NCBI RefSeq assembly: GCF_001467585.1
Contig: NZ_LNXY01000027.1
Span: forward strand, 184,633-248,632
Length of the DNA: 64,000 bases
Reading direction: 5' to 3'
Source: Legionella drozanskii LLAP-1
GTDB lineage: Bacteria > Pseudomonadota > Gammaproteobacteria > Legionellales > Legionellaceae
The first letter of the stretch is position 1, and every line of letters starts with the position of its first letter. Shown piece by piece: positions 44,238 through 55,218 of this stretch. The notes below the pieces were generated by a model. The model was not told the DNA's origin, did no database searches, and saw only the letters and a list, made by a program, of their open reading frames with translations. The translations under genes were made by a program, and so were the position numbers.

Positions 44238-46694
44238 TTAATCCTCAGTTATGGTCGACACCAACACATCCCTAAACCCGCCATCCAAAGGTCCGACAAT
44301 GCCAGTCCGCTCCATTTCTTCCACTAAACGGGCGGCCCGGTTATACCCTATTTTAAAACGGCGTTGTACAGATGAAATACTCGCTTTTCGAGTTTGAACT
44401 ACAAATTCCACAGCCTGATCATAGAGCGGGTCGGCTTCCTCAACCTCTTGGCCCTCTTCCGCAAAACTACCGCCCTCAGAACTATCATTGATTTGGGTAA
44501 TTTCATCAATATACTCAGGTGCCCCACGTAAACGCCAATCATCAGCAATACGATGAACTTCTTTGTCATCTACAAAGGCACCATGTACACGCAAGGGGGC
44601 ACCACTACCCGGTGCGAGATAAAGCATGTCGCCATGCCCCAATAATTGCTCTGCACCCTGTTGATCCAAAATAGTACGTGAATCGATTTTTGAAGAAACC
44701 TGAAACGACATTCTTGTAGGGATATTCGATTTAATTAATCCAGTTAATACGTCAACAGAGGGTCGCTGCGTTGCCAAGATCAAATGAATACCGGCAGCTC
44801 GTGCTTTTTGTGCGATACGGGCAATCAATTGTTCTACTTTTTTACCCACCACCATCATCATGTCAGCTAGCTCATCGATAATAACAACGATGTAGGGCAA
44901 AGTTTGTAATTGAGGCGCACCCTCGTTTACAGAATCAATGGGCTTCCAAAGTGGGTCAAGTACGGGTTCACCTTTTGCGCTTGCTTCAATAATTTTTGCA
45001 TTAAATCCTGCTAAATTTCTTACACCCATCGCCGCCATTAATCGATAACGTCGTTCCATTTCACCGACACACCAACGTAAAGCCGAAGCGGCTTCTTTCA
45101 TGTCAGTCACTACGGGTGTCAACAGATGCGGAATTCCATCATAAACTGACAGTTCCAACATTTTGGGATCCACCATAATCAGTCGGACCTCATCAGGTGT
45201 TGACTTAAATAGGAGACTTAAAATCATCGCGTTAATACCGACAGATTTTCCTGAACCAGTGGTCCCTGCGACCAATAAATGCGGCATTTTTGCTAAATCA
45301 ACCACCATAGGATGGCCAGCTATATCTACGCCTAAAGCCAGGGTGAGAGCTGAATGAGCTTGTTGATAGACATCCGCTGAAAGCACTTCGGATAGACACA
45401 CCATTTCTCGATGTTGATTAGGTAACTCTATACCCACCACTGTTTTACCTGGAATCACTTCGACAACTCGTACACTGGTCACTGATAAAGAGCGGGCTAA
45501 ATCTTTTGCCAATGCCGACAGTTTAGAGACTTTAATTCCCGCTGCTAATTGCAACTCAAATCGCGTGATCACCGGACCAGGATGCACAGCCACGACCTCG
45601 GCTTGAATACCAAAATCCAATAAATGCTGCTCAACTTCCCGAGAAAATGACTCTAATTCTTGGTGTGTGTAGCCTCCCATCGCTTTCCCTGGTTGCCCTT
45701 TATCTAGCAAACTTAATGAAGGCAAGCCAGTCCCAGAAAGAGATTGCGACACTGATCTCGTCGGGCGAGATTCTTTTACCGGAGGCGTCGACTTTATGGC
45801 AGGTATAACAGGTTCTATCGACGGCATAACCTTGGGTGTTAATACTGCAGCAGTCGCTATGGTTTCTGTATTTAACGTGGGGCTTAACGTCGGGATTAAT
45901 AAAGGTAAGGACTTTTCTTTTTCCTTCGCTGGACTCAGACTGGCTTCTTTTTTAATCGTAATAGAAGGCAGTTTAGGATCAGCTAAGGTTGCAGCTTTCG
46001 ATTTTTCAGTTTTCTTAAAGCCTGTTAAATTCTCTTTAACCAATCGAGAACTCGATATGAAGCCTCGCCCAATCCAAGCAACGCTGGCTAGCGCATAAGA
46101 ACCTAGCGATTCAACGGCATGAATCCAAGAAAGACCAGTCAGTAGAGTAATCCCTACTAAAAGAATGGCGAACAAAAGGAGGGTTGATCCTTGCAGATTC
46201 AACGCATATTCAAACCCATCCGACACAAAACCACCCAGCACACCACCGGCACTATGATAAGCGTCTATAGGCTGGATTTGTGATTCCAAACTTAATAGAC
46301 CACAACCACCAATCATTAGAAAAATCAAACCGCTACCGCGTAAGCAGATTGCAGGTTTGTTTACTATTTTAAACGCGCGATGATCTTTTAAAATCAACCA
46401 AGCCACATAAGCCACACATAATGGCAAAAGAAAGGCTAGATAACCAAATACAAAATAAAAAGTGTCGGCGATGTAAGCACCCACTTGTCCTCCTGCATTG
46501 GCAACTTCTGCGCTTCCTTTACTGACATGCGACCAACTAGGATCGCTTAATTCATATGTGCTTAGTGAGAGTAAGACAAACAAAGCACAAGCAGTGATAA
46601 GAATAAAGCTCCCTTCACTAATCCGTCTGATCAAAAATTGAGGTAGGGTTGTTTTAGGTTTTCTTGCCTGATTACCCACTTGTTGTTTTCCCAT
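44238..46694 (-). CDS. ftsK: DNA translocase FtsK
   Basis: Septum-located DNA pump that resolves chromosome dimers with XerCD and supports division. Four or five N-terminal membrane helices (about 25-200) are followed by a fairly short Pro/Ser/Lys linker (about 235-340), compared with 600 residues in E. coli. The alpha/beta motor has Walker [18 protein letters not shown] and Walker [16 protein letters not shown]. The gamma domain that reads KOPS sites is [41 protein letters not shown]. Length is 818 residues. Confidence 0.96.
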   Translation of the reverse strand: MGKQQVGNQARKPKTTLPQFLIRRISEGSFILITACALFVLLSLSTYELSDPSWSHVSKGSAEVANAGGQVGAYIADTFYFVFGYLAFLLPLCVAYVAWLILKDHRAFKIVNKPAICLRGSGLIFLMIGGCGLLSLESQIQPIDAYHSAGGVLGGFVSDGFEYALNLQGSTLLLFAILLVGITLLTGLSWIHAVESLGSYALASVAWIGRGFISSSRLVKENLTGFKKTEKSKAATLADPKLPSITIKKEASLSPAKEKEKSLPLLIPTLSPTLNTETIATAAVLTPKVMPSIEPVIPAIKSTPPVKESRPTRSVSQSLSGTGLPSLSLLDKGQPGKAMGGYTHQELESFSREVEQHLLDFGIQAEVVAVHPGPVITRFELQLAAGIKVSKLSALAKDLARSLSVTSVRVVEVIPGKTVVGIELPNQHREMVCLSEVLSADVYQQAHSALTLALGVDIAGHPMVVDLAKMPHLLVAGTTGSGKSVGINAMILSLLFKSTPDEVRLIMVDPKMLELSVYDGIPHLLTPVVTDMKEAASALRWCVGEMERRYRLMAAMGVRNLAGFNAKIIEASAKGEPVLDPLWKPIDSVNEGAPQLQTLPYIVVIIDELADMMMVVGKKVEQLIARIAQKARAAGIHLILATQRPSVDVLTGLIKSNIPTRMSFQVSSKIDSRTILDQQGAEQLLGHGDMLYLAPGSGAPLRVHGAFVDDKEVHRIADDWRLRGAPEYIDEITQINDSSEGGSFAEEGQEVEEADPLYDQAVEFVVQTRKASISSVQRRFKIGYNRAARLVEEMERTGIVGPLDGGFRDVLVSTITED

Positions 46695-46745
46695 AGGTAT
46701 TTAAATGTGTGTTATTTTGTCATAATATCTGCCATCTTAACATAA

Positions 46746-47720
<975 letters not shown>

Positions 47721-47725
47721 ATATT

Positions 47726-47753
47726 AGTTTGTTGTGCCTTGGCCCAACAAACT
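47726..47753 (+). terminator. hairpin after trxB (palindrome family member)
   Basis: AGTTTGTTG and CAACAAACT arms enclose TGCC-TT-GGCC, giving a stem of about 13 bp with one mismatch, only 5 bp after the trxB stop. There is no clear U-run, so it may work as a transcript-end stabiliser as much as a terminator. Confidence 0.6.
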
Positions 47754-47799
47754 AAACTCAAATAAACGACAACGCAGCATCGTTTAAACGCCTTGAAGC

Positions 47800-47814
47800 A
47801 AGGAGATCATTATT
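47800..47814 (+). promoter_or_regulatory. Shine-Dalgarno and ATT start codon of aat
   Basis: AAGGAG (47800-47805) lies 6 nt before an ATT codon (47812-47814), preceded in frame by another ATT and, further up, by a TGA stop. No ATG, GTG or TTG occurs in this frame until 47887, which is inside the conserved protein. Confidence 0.6.
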
Positions 47815-48498
47815 CCTCTTCCAATATTTCTGAGTTCTGAGGATTATCATTTCCCCCATCCTGAGCAGAGTGATTCTCAAGGTTTATTGGCAATCGGTGG
47901 CGATTTGTCACCCGAGCGTATTCTTGCTGCTTATCAGCGAGGTATATTTCCTTGGTTCGAGTCAGGCGGCCCTATTCTTTGGTGGTCGCCTCATCCCAGG
48001 CTTATTTTAAGACCGGAGTGTTTTAACTTATCTCGCAGTCTAAAACAAGCGCTTAAAAGACCACATTCATTAACTATTGATCAAGCATTTGCTACAGTCA
48101 TCAGATCTTGTGCACAAGCTGAAGGCCGAATAAACCATACTTGGATAACCGATGAAATGTGCGAAGCTTACACAAAGCTCCATGAGATGGGTTATGCGCA
48201 TTCTTTCGAAATTTGGTCAGAAAATAAATTAGTCGGAGGCTTGTATGGACTGAGTTTGGGACAGGCTTTTTTTGGTGAATCGATGTTCCACTATCAGCGC
48301 GATGCATCCAAAATGGCAATGTTTTATCTTTGCCAAACGCTAGCTTCTTGGAAATTTGACTTTATTGATTGTCAATTACCAACCACGCATTTACAAAGTT
48401 TAGGCGCAGAAGTGATTGCCCGGCGTGAATTTCTTAAGCGGTTAGAGAACACTTTAAAACATCCTACACGACTAGGATTTTGGGAATTAACCAAATAA
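47812..48498 (+). CDS. aat: leucyl/phenylalanyl-tRNA-protein transferase Aat
   Basis: Adds Leu or Phe to N-terminal Lys or Arg, marking proteins for ClpAPS. Conserved motifs: GLLAIGGDLSPERILAAYQRGIFPWF, ILWWSPHPRLIL, HAHSFE-like GYAHSFEIWSENKLVGGLYG, and IDCQLPTTHLQSLGAEVI. The first ordinary start codon (TTG at 47887) would delete the conserved N-terminus. In-frame translation upstream reads PLPIFLSSEDYHFPHPEQS and then QGLLAIGGDLS, as in other Aat proteins, so initiation at ATT (47812, or 47809) is inferred, giving about 228 residues. Its downstream neighbour is infA, as in E. coli. Confidence 0.85.
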   Translation: MPLPIFLSSEDYHFPHPEQSDSQGLLAIGGDLSPERILAAYQRGIFPWFESGGPILWWSPHPRLILRPECFNLSRSLKQALKRPHSLTIDQAFATVIRSCAQAEGRINHTWITDEMCEAYTKLHEMGYAHSFEIWSENKLVGGLYGLSLGQAFFGESMFHYQRDASKMAMFYLCQTLASWKFDFIDCQLPTTHLQSLGAEVIARREFLKRLENTLKHPTRLGFWELTK

Positions 48499-48620
48499 TC
48501 GCCTCATGAATAGCATGAAAGATCGCCCTAATATCGAAAGATAAACTTGCGACCATTGCCATTTTCCTGATTTTGGTGCACTATTTGCGCTTTATTCGGA
48601 TCAATTTTTTTGGGAAGCCC

Positions 48621-48842
48621 ATGGCAAAAGAAGATCACATTGAGATGCTTGGTACGGTTATCGATACCCTACCTAATACTATGTTTCGTGTGGAGTTAGA
48701 AAACGGTCATATCGTAACTGCACATATTTCTGGCCGTATGCGCAAAAACTACATTCGCATTCTTACAGGCGACAAAGTAAAAGTAGAGTTAACTCCCTAT
48801 GATTTGACTAAAGGTCGCATCATTTTTCGCGATAAAAACTAA
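48621..48842 (+). CDS. infA: translation initiation factor IF-1
   Basis: 73-residue S1-fold (OB) protein that binds the ribosomal A site during initiation. [48 protein letters not shown] is almost invariant among bacteria. The ATG at 48621 is chosen because it gives the family's exact length; a longer in-frame start upstream is spurious. It lies 122 bp after aat. Confidence 0.97.
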   Translation: MAKEDHIEMLGTVIDTLPNTMFRVELENGHIVTAHISGRMRKNYIRILTGDKVKVELTPYDLTKGRIIFRDKN

Positions 48843-49022
48843 ATTGGCTTGTCACAGAGTTCCTCACAAGAGTTGCGCAAGTAAGTTGGACCTTCGCCAG
48901 ATGTCACTATCTTAAGAATTATAAACTAATTTAACTCCATCGCTAATCCTGCGACTTGTTCGCAGGATTCAGAGCTCTTAGTATGAATCCCGCGAACAAG
49001 CCTAGAATTATAGAGAAGCATA

Positions 49023-49038
49023 TTGAGCCTTAGCCCAA
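49023..49038. repeat. degenerate palindrome after pmbA
   Basis: TTGAGCCTTAGCCCAA is an imperfect member of the GTTGGGCC/GGCCCAAC family, about 6 bp beyond the pmbA stop codon. Confidence 0.45.
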
Positions 49039-49043
49039 CCCAG

Positions 49044-50402
49044 TTAACGACCGGCTATCATCATTTCTTCAATCAATATTGAACCGCAACGCGTTGAAAT
49101 ATTGGGATTGATATCACTACCAACCGCAACGATCGCCTTAAACATATCCTTTAAATTACCGGCAATAGTGATCTCTTCAACTGGAAATTGAATCTTCCCA
49201 TTTTCCACCCAAAATCCCGCTGCGCCTCGTGAATAATCACCGGTTAAGACATTTACACCCTGACCCATTAATTCAGTTACCAATAAACCTTTATCCATTT
49301 GTTGCAATAACTCATGCAAATCACCAGCAGTCGCATCTACAGTTAAATTATGAACTCCGCCACTATTGGCCGATGTTTTTAATCCCATACGACGTGCCGA
49401 GTAACTGCCCAAGACATACTGGCTCACTTTACCGTCTTCCACAAAAACATTATTTCGTGTTGGCACCCCTTCTCCATCATAGGGCGAACTTCCCAAAGCC
49501 CCCAACAGAAAGGGTTGTTCGTAGATTTTAAATCCGGAAGGAAAAACTTGCTGCCCAATAGAATCCAGTAAAAATGAATTTTTCCGGTATAGGTTTGAGC
49601 CATTAATTGCATTGAGGAAACTTGAAATAAGCCCACTGGAAATGCGCGATGAAAACAAAACCGGCACTTTTTGGGTATTTATTTTTTTTGCCCCTAAACG
49701 ACTGGTAGCACGCTCAACGGCTGTTTTTGCCATAAGATCTAAAGAATGCAAGTGCCTGTGATCTCTTGCCGTGGTGTAATCATAATCGCGTTGCATTGTT
49801 TTTCCTTTTTTTGCAACCATCGAGCAACTGACACTATGGCGAGTACTTTGTACAATCCCTTCGCCTCCATAGGTATTCGCAAAAGCATTACAAAACTCAT
49901 AAGTTGAGAAATTAACACCGTCTGAATTGCTAATCCGCTTGTCCAAGGATAAAGCATGCGCTTCACAGGCTAACGCCTTTTCTATCGCTTGTTGAGGGCT
50001 AATATCCCAGGGATGAAAAAGATCTAGGTCGGGATAATGATTCGTCATTAACTCACGGTCTGGAAGGCCAAAACAACGATCTTCGGCACTCACACGGGCA
50101 ATATCACATGCAGCGGTCACTAAGGAGTCCAAGGCTGCAGGCGAAGTATCGGTGCTGCTAGCTCCTCCTTTGCGATGTCCTATATAAACTACAAGACTGA
50201 CACCTTTATCTTCACTAAAAGCCACTGTTTCAACTTCGCCCATTCGCACATCAACTGAGTAGCCACTATCGTGATTAACAGAAACTGCTACATCGGTTGC
50301 ACCTTTATCACGTGCTCTTGCCAAAACATCCTGCATTAATTCAATTAAATTGCGGGTTGACTTAACTACTACTCTATTGTTATTTTCCGGTAATGTTTGC
50401 AT
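49044..50402 (-). CDS. pmbA: metalloprotease subunit PmbA (TldE)
   Basis: Partner of TldD in the TldD/E protease, which trims unfolded peptides and matures microcins or CcdA-type proteins (family knowledge). Typical features are the N-terminal ARDKGATDVAVSVNHDSGYSVDVRMGEVETV, the central LFSSRISSGLISSFLNAINGSNLYRKNSFL and the C-terminal GVNVLTGDYSRGAAGFWVENGKIQFPVEEITIAGNLKDMF. The start at 50402 (MQTLPENNN, 452 residues) fits family length; the 39-codon longer frame runs into the divergent gene's promoter and is rejected. No tldD is present in the window. Confidence 0.94.
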   Translation of the reverse strand: MQTLPENNNRVVVKSTRNLIELMQDVLARARDKGATDVAVSVNHDSGYSVDVRMGEVETVAFSEDKGVSLVVYIGHRKGGASSTDTSPAALDSLVTAACDIARVSAEDRCFGLPDRELMTNHYPDLDLFHPWDISPQQAIEKALACEAHALSLDKRISNSDGVNFSTYEFCNAFANTYGGEGIVQSTRHSVSCSMVAKKGKTMQRDYDYTTARDHRHLHSLDLMAKTAVERATSRLGAKKINTQKVPVLFSSRISSGLISSFLNAINGSNLYRKNSFLLDSIGQQVFPSGFKIYEQPFLLGALGSSPYDGEGVPTRNNVFVEDGKVSQYVLGSYSARRMGLKTSANSGGVHNLTVDATAGDLHELLQQMDKGLLVTELMGQGVNVLTGDYSRGAAGFWVENGKIQFPVEEITIAGNLKDMFKAIVAVGSDINPNISTRCGSILIEEMMIAGR

Positions 50403-50448
50403 GGTGGTTCTGCCGCTATCAAGTTTGTTATAAGGATACAAGATTAAT

Positions 50449-51237
50449 ATGCCCAGGCAAACCATTGTTCTTCTAAAATGGCTGACCCAAACTTCTGTGC
50501 TTAAAATTTTAACTGCCATCCTATTGTTATTCTTTTTAACAAGCTGTACTCACGCTGCTGATGACTGGCGTACGCTTGCGCCTGGAATTGAATATCAGGA
50601 TATTGATGGAAATTATCTTACACCTTGGTCGCATCTTCATGCTTTTCGCATCAGTTTAAAAGAGAATGAGCTCTCCCTAGTCTCTGCTAAAGATTTGTCT
50701 CGTGAACATGCTTCTGTTGATGAATATGCCCAATTCAGTAAAGCCTTATTAGCGATTAATGGTGGCTTTTTTGATAACAATTATAAGCCACTTGGTCTAA
50801 GAGTTTATAATAAACAGCAGCAAAATCCGGCAAAAAATATTAGCTGGTGGGGTGTATTTTACGTTAAAAATCAGAGGCCTTATTTATCTAGTATCAGTCA
50901 ATATCATTACAAGAATCAGGTTGATTTCGCGATTCAAAGTGGCCCGAGGCTATTGATTAATAACCGTATTCCTCCGCTTAAACCTGGTAGAGCAGAACGC
51001 TCTGCTTTAGGCATAACGCATGATGGTCGAGTGATTGTTGTCGTCACAGATAATCTACCTCTATCAACGACAGAATTAGCTCAGCTTATGAAGGCTCCTC
51101 CACTTAATTGTGAAAACGCACTCAATCTTGACGGGGGTAGTTCAAGTCAATTACATGCTGATATCAATTCCTTTCGGTTGGAGGTTCATGGATTTTCCAA
51201 TGTCAGCGATGCTGTAATTATCAAAGAACGACCCTAA
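50449..51237 (+). CDS. phosphodiester glycosidase family lipoprotein (NAGPA/DUF2233)
   Basis: 262 residues with a hydrophobic N-terminal segment ending in the lipobox LTSC (Cys33), so a membrane-anchored lipoprotein is likely. The DUF2233/NAGPA signatures are ALLAINGGFFDNNYKPLGL, FAIQSGPRLLINN, ERSALGITHDGRVIVVVTDN and NALNLDGGSSSQLHADI. The family removes N-acetylglucosamine from phosphodiesters in animals and acts on exopolysaccharide or teichoic-type bonds in bacteria; the substrate here is unknown. It is divergent from pmbA, and the GNAT gene follows after 16 bp. Confidence 0.88.
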   Translation: MPRQTIVLLKWLTQTSVLKILTAILLLFFLTSCTHAADDWRTLAPGIEYQDIDGNYLTPWSHLHAFRISLKENELSLVSAKDLSREHASVDEYAQFSKALLAINGGFFDNNYKPLGLRVYNKQQQNPAKNISWWGVFYVKNQRPYLSSISQYHYKNQVDFAIQSGPRLLINNRIPPLKPGRAERSALGITHDGRVIVVVTDNLPLSTTELAQLMKAPPLNCENALNLDGGSSSQLHADINSFRLEVHGFSNVSDAVIIKERP

Positions 51238-51253
51238 AATCAAAAGGATATAA

Positions 51254-52117
51254 ATGACCTTAATTATTCGTGCTGCTACTCCTGAAGACATTGATGCCTG
51301 TGGTGAAATTATCCACAAGGCATTTACTACTATAGCGACAAATCATAACTTCAGTCCTGATTTTTCAGAGTTGGAGGTTGCCAAATTTGTCGCCAAAATG
51401 AACATTGAAGATCCTTTAACCTTCAGTGTAGTGGCTGAAAAAAATGGAAGAATAATAGGCTCAAATTTTTTAGATAAATGCGATGGAATCTATGGTGTGG
51501 GCCCTATTTCCGTGGATGTGAACACTCAAAATAGCGGCGTGGGCCGACAATTAATGCAAGCTGTTCTTGAAGAGGGTCGAGATGCGCGCGGAATACGCCT
51601 AGTTCAAGACGCATTTAACATGGCAAGCATGTCGCTTTATGCTTCTCTAGGCTTTGAGGTTCAAGAGCCCCTTTTAACCATGAAAGGTAAGCCCAAATCT
51701 GAACCTTTAAAGGACGTTGAGGTGAGGCCTTTTGTAATGAACGATCTTGAGGAATGCGCTTCTTTATGTAGGAAGGTACTTGGTTTTGATCGCAGTCAAG
51801 CCTTGCAAAAAGCCTTGTCTTTTTCATCCGCTTTTGTTGCTTTGCGAAAAGGAAATATCATTGCTTACAGCTCAGCCATCACCTTCAAGCCTTTAAATCA
51901 CTCTGTTGCCCTTAACGATGAAGCAATGAGCGCCTTAATGTTAGGTGCAGCCCCATTTTGTGAAAAGCCCTTCTCTTTCTTGTTGATGTCTCGACAAACC
52001 AATTTTTTTCGCTGGTGTCTTGAGCAAGGTTTACGCGTGTTGAGTCCAAGAACGTTGATGACCATGGGTGAATATCAAGAACCCCGAGGTTTTTATTCTC
52101 CGATGGTTTTTTATTAA
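51254..52117 (+). CDS. tandem GNAT-domain N-acetyltransferase
   Basis: 287 residues holding two GCN5-related domains. The first (1-145) is complete, with the acetyl-CoA loop motif VDVNTQNSGVGRQLMQAVLEEG and the following NMASMSLYASLGFEV. The second (about 155-285) starts VEVRPFVMNDLEECASLCRKVLG and has lost a clear CoA loop. The substrate is unknown. GGA lies before the ATG and the gene is 16 bp after the glycosidase gene, so the two probably form an operon. Confidence 0.87.
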   Translation: MTLIIRAATPEDIDACGEIIHKAFTTIATNHNFSPDFSELEVAKFVAKMNIEDPLTFSVVAEKNGRIIGSNFLDKCDGIYGVGPISVDVNTQNSGVGRQLMQAVLEEGRDARGIRLVQDAFNMASMSLYASLGFEVQEPLLTMKGKPKSEPLKDVEVRPFVMNDLEECASLCRKVLGFDRSQALQKALSFSSAFVALRKGNIIAYSSAITFKPLNHSVALNDEAMSALMLGAAPFCEKPFSFLLMSRQTNFFRWCLEQGLRVLSPRTLMTMGEYQEPRGFYSPMVFY

Positions 52118-52174
52118 AGCTTGATGACCATGCGATCTGGTAAGTTTTTTGGCATAAATAAAATCTCCCACAAA

Positions 52175-52183
52175 TTATCCACA
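52175..52183 (+). promoter_or_regulatory. DnaA box upstream of nrdAB
   Basis: TTATCCACA is a perfect DnaA-binding 9-mer about 30 bp before the nrd promoter -35. DnaA regulates nrdAB in E. coli, so a similar role is plausible. Confidence 0.6.
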
Positions 52184-52204
52184 GCTTATACCAAAATTAT
52201 TCCC

Positions 52205-52233
52205 TTGACCTGAGGGAAAAAACACAATATATA
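52205..52233 (+). promoter_or_regulatory. nrdAB promoter
   Basis: TTGACC (52205-52210), a 17-bp spacer and TATATA (52228-52233) form a good sigma-70 promoter. The first NrdR box covers the -10, which fits repression. Confidence 0.7.
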
Positions 52234-52267
52234 GGGTTAAAATTTTTTTAATCACAATATATTGTGT
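52222..52267 (+). promoter_or_regulatory. pair of NrdR boxes
   Basis: ACACAATATATAGGGT (52222-52237) and TCACAATATATTGTGT (52252-52267) match the NrdR consensus acaCwAtATaTwGtgt. Their centres are 30 bp apart, about three helical turns, the usual spacing for NrdR repression of ribonucleotide reductase genes. The second box is a near-perfect palindrome. Confidence 0.88.
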
Positions 52268-52381
52268 TTTTTGTCATCTATACTTAAGATATGACTCTAC
52301 CTTTATTTTTAATGTAGACCCACCACTGATTTTCATGGAATGAACGTCGTTGGGTGAAACAAATACCTTCGTGGAGAAAAC

Positions 52382-55204
52382 ATGTCTGAGATTCTAGAGC
52401 CGGTAAAAGAAGTATCGCAAACAAGTCAACTGGAATTGACCGCTAATGCCCCAGGTTCACTGAAAACCATTAAGCGTAATGGCAAGGTTGTCGCGTATGA
52501 TGACAACAAAATTAAAGTGGCTATTACCAAAGCATTTATTGCCGAAGAAGGTGGCAATGCCGCGGCTTCGAACCGTATTCATCAGCAAGTCGAGGAAATT
52601 GCTCAACAAATTACGCAAACGTTTAAACGCCGCCTCCCAAGTGGCGGTACTGTTCACATTGAAGACATTCAAGATCAAGTCGAACTTACCTTGATGCGTA
52701 ATGGCGAATATAAAATTGCTCGTGCCTATGTTCTTTATCGCGAAGAACACCGCAAAGCGCGTGAAGCCAATCTAAAACAAGTTAGCGCTGATTCTAAAGT
52801 TTTATTGATCACCATGCCGAATGGCGACCTGGCTCCTCTCGATATGGAGCGTGTCAATACGATTGTTGCTGAAGCTTGCCGTGATTTGCAAAATGTAAAA
52901 GCTGAGCCAGTGATTAAAGACGCTCTACGTAATCTCTTTAATCATGCAAAATTGGATGATGTCCATAAAGCACTAATTATGTCCGCGCGGACAATGGTAG
53001 AAAAAGAGCCTAACTACACTTATGTCAGTGCTCGCTTACTCTTAGACAGCCTCCGTTCTGAAGCGTTAAGCAAACTGCAACTGCAATCAGAAGCAACCTT
53101 CGATGAAATGGCAGAGCTTTATCCCGCTTATTTCAAAGCTTACATTGCACATGGTATCGTTCAAGGCCTACTTGACCATCGTTTAGGTGAGTTTGATTTA
53201 GATAAATTGGCTAAAGCATTGCTTCCAAAACGCGATATGCAATTTACTTATCTAAGCCTACAAACACTCTACGACCGTTATTTTATTCATGAAAAAGGCG
53301 TACGTTATGAATTACCACAAGCGTTTTTCATGCGCGTAGCCATGGGGCTTGCTATTCGTGAACAAAACCGGGAAGACAAAGCAATTGAATTCTATCAACT
53401 CCTTTCTTCTTTTGATTATATGTCTTCTACCCCTACTCTCTTTAATTCTGGGACAGTTAGACCACAACTATCAAGCTGTTACTTAACGACAGTGCCTGAT
53501 GATCTAGATGGGATTTACGGTGCAATTAAAGATAATGCCTTACTCTCAAAATTTGCAGGTGGCTTAGGCAATGATTGGACCCCTGTAAGAGCTATGGGTT
53601 CTCATATCAAAGGCACCAATGGTAAATCACAAGGCGTTGTACCTTTCCTAAATGTTGCCGACGCCACTGCAGTAGCAGTCAACCAAGGCGGTAAACGTAA
53701 AGGAGCTGTTTGTGCTTACCTCGAATGTTGGCATCGTGACGTGGAAGAGTTCCTCGAGCTTCGTAAAAACACCGGTGACGATCGACGTCGTACTCATGAC
53801 ATGAATACCGCCTTATGGATTCCCGATTTATTTATGAAGCGTGTTCATGAAGACGGCGTATGGACTCTGTTTTCTCCCGATGAAGTACCAGAATTGCATG
53901 AGCAATACGGTAAAGCATTTGAAACGCTCTACGTCAGTTGTGAAGAGAAAGCGCGTCAAGGGCACATTAGAAATGTTAAAACCTTATCGGCGGTCAAACT
54001 GTGGCGTCGTATGCTTTCCATGTTATTTGAAACTGGCCATCCTTGGCTAACTTTTAAAGACGCTTGTAATCTACGCTCACCACAGCAACATGCTGGTGTT
54101 ATCCATAGCTCAAACCTTTGTACTGAAATTACGCTGAATACTTCAGTGGATGAGATTGCAGTTTGTAATTTAGGTAGCGTGAATTTGCCCGCTCATATTT
54201 GTAAGGGCAAAATCGATCGAGAAAAGTTAAAGCGTACTATTACTACCGCAGTTCGCATGCTGGATAATGTCATCGATATTAACTATTACTCAGTACCACA
54301 AGCGCGTAACTCTAACTTGAAACATCGACCAGTAGGTCTTGGTATAATGGGGTTTCAGGATGCGCTTTATGAGCTAAAGCTGGACTATACTTCTAAGCAG
54401 GCAATCGAATTTGCCGATGAATCGATGGAGTTAGTAAGTTATTATGCTATCGAAGCATCTTGCGAATTGGCTCAAGAACGAGGCAGCTATTCAAGTTATG
54501 AAGGGTCGTTATGGAGCAAAGGTATTCTGCCTATCGATTCTATCAATTTATTACAGCAAACTCGCAATAAATATCTTGAACAAGATCGCTCACAACGCTT
54601 AGATTGGGAAAGTTTGCGTGTTAAAGTACGCACGCAAGGTATGCGTAACTCGAATGTGATGGCGATTGCTCCAACAGCAACGATTTCCAATATTTGTGGG
54701 GTATCGCAATCAATTGAGCCAACTTATCAAAACTTATATGTGAAATCGAATTTGTCAGGCGAATTCACTGTTGTGAACCCTTATTTAATTGCTGATTTAA
54801 AGGCACTGAATCTTTGGGATGAAGTTATGGTCAATGACTTGAAGTATTTCAATGGTAGCGTACAGCCGATCAGCCGAATACCCGAGGAATTGAAATCCCG
54901 TTACGCCACTGCCTTTGAAATTGATCCAATGTGGTTGGTGGAAGCAGCATCGCGTCGCCAAAAATGGATCGATCAAGCGCAATCACTGAATATTTATATG
55001 GCAAAACCATCTGGTAACAAACTAGATCAATTATATAAACATGCATGGCTACGCGGCTTAAAAACCACCTATTACTTACGCAGTTTAGGAGCTAGTAATG
55101 CGGAGAAATCGACAGTTACCGATGGCGCGCTCAACGCAGTCAAAATCGAAGAAGAGCCTAAAGTATGCTCTATTCTCGACCCTGATTGCGAAGCATGCCA
55201 ATAA
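52382..55204 (+). CDS. nrdA: class Ia ribonucleotide reductase, large subunit NrdA (two ATP cones)
   Basis: Makes deoxynucleotides from ribonucleoside diphosphates with NrdB. At 940 residues it is longer than E. coli NrdA (761) because two ATP-cone regulatory domains stand in tandem, about residues 27-118 (LKTIKRNGKVVAYDDNKI) and 139-230 (KVLLITMPNGDLAPLDMERV). The catalytic residues are present: redox pair Cys366 and Cys595, thiyl Cys580 in NLCTE with Asn578 and Glu582. The C-terminal CxxC tail (DPDCEACQ) is kept. The Pseudomonas-type enzyme has the same double-cone layout. nrdB follows after 14 bp. Confidence 0.96.
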   Translation: MSEILEPVKEVSQTSQLELTANAPGSLKTIKRNGKVVAYDDNKIKVAITKAFIAEEGGNAAASNRIHQQVEEIAQQITQTFKRRLPSGGTVHIEDIQDQVELTLMRNGEYKIARAYVLYREEHRKAREANLKQVSADSKVLLITMPNGDLAPLDMERVNTIVAEACRDLQNVKAEPVIKDALRNLFNHAKLDDVHKALIMSARTMVEKEPNYTYVSARLLLDSLRSEALSKLQLQSEATFDEMAELYPAYFKAYIAHGIVQGLLDHRLGEFDLDKLAKALLPKRDMQFTYLSLQTLYDRYFIHEKGVRYELPQAFFMRVAMGLAIREQNREDKAIEFYQLLSSFDYMSSTPTLFNSGTVRPQLSSCYLTTVPDDLDGIYGAIKDNALLSKFAGGLGNDWTPVRAMGSHIKGTNGKSQGVVPFLNVADATAVAVNQGGKRKGAVCAYLECWHRDVEEFLELRKNTGDDRRRTHDMNTALWIPDLFMKRVHEDGVWTLFSPDEVPELHEQYGKAFETLYVSCEEKARQGHIRNVKTLSAVKLWRRMLSMLFETGHPWLTFKDACNLRSPQQHAGVIHSSNLCTEITLNTSVDEIAVCNLGSVNLPAHICKGKIDREKLKRTITTAVRMLDNVIDINYYSVPQARNSNLKHRPVGLGIMGFQDALYELKLDYTSKQAIEFADESMELVSYYAIEASCELAQERGSYSSYEGSLWSKGILPIDSINLLQQTRNKYLEQDRSQRLDWESLRVKVRTQGMRNSNVMAIAPTATISNICGVSQSIEPTYQNLYVKSNLSGEFTVVNPYLIADLKALNLWDEVMVNDLKYFNGSVQPISRIPEELKSRYATAFEIDPMWLVEAASRRQKWIDQAQSLNIYMAKPSGNKLDQLYKHAWLRGLKTTYYLRSLGASNAEKSTVTDGALNAVKIEEEPKVCSILDPDCEACQ

Positions 55205-55218
55205 TGAGGAGAAAATAA

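Noticed and set aside
47887-48498. aat starting at TTG 47887
   Set aside because: This would remove the conserved N-terminal residues of Aat that are encoded upstream in frame.
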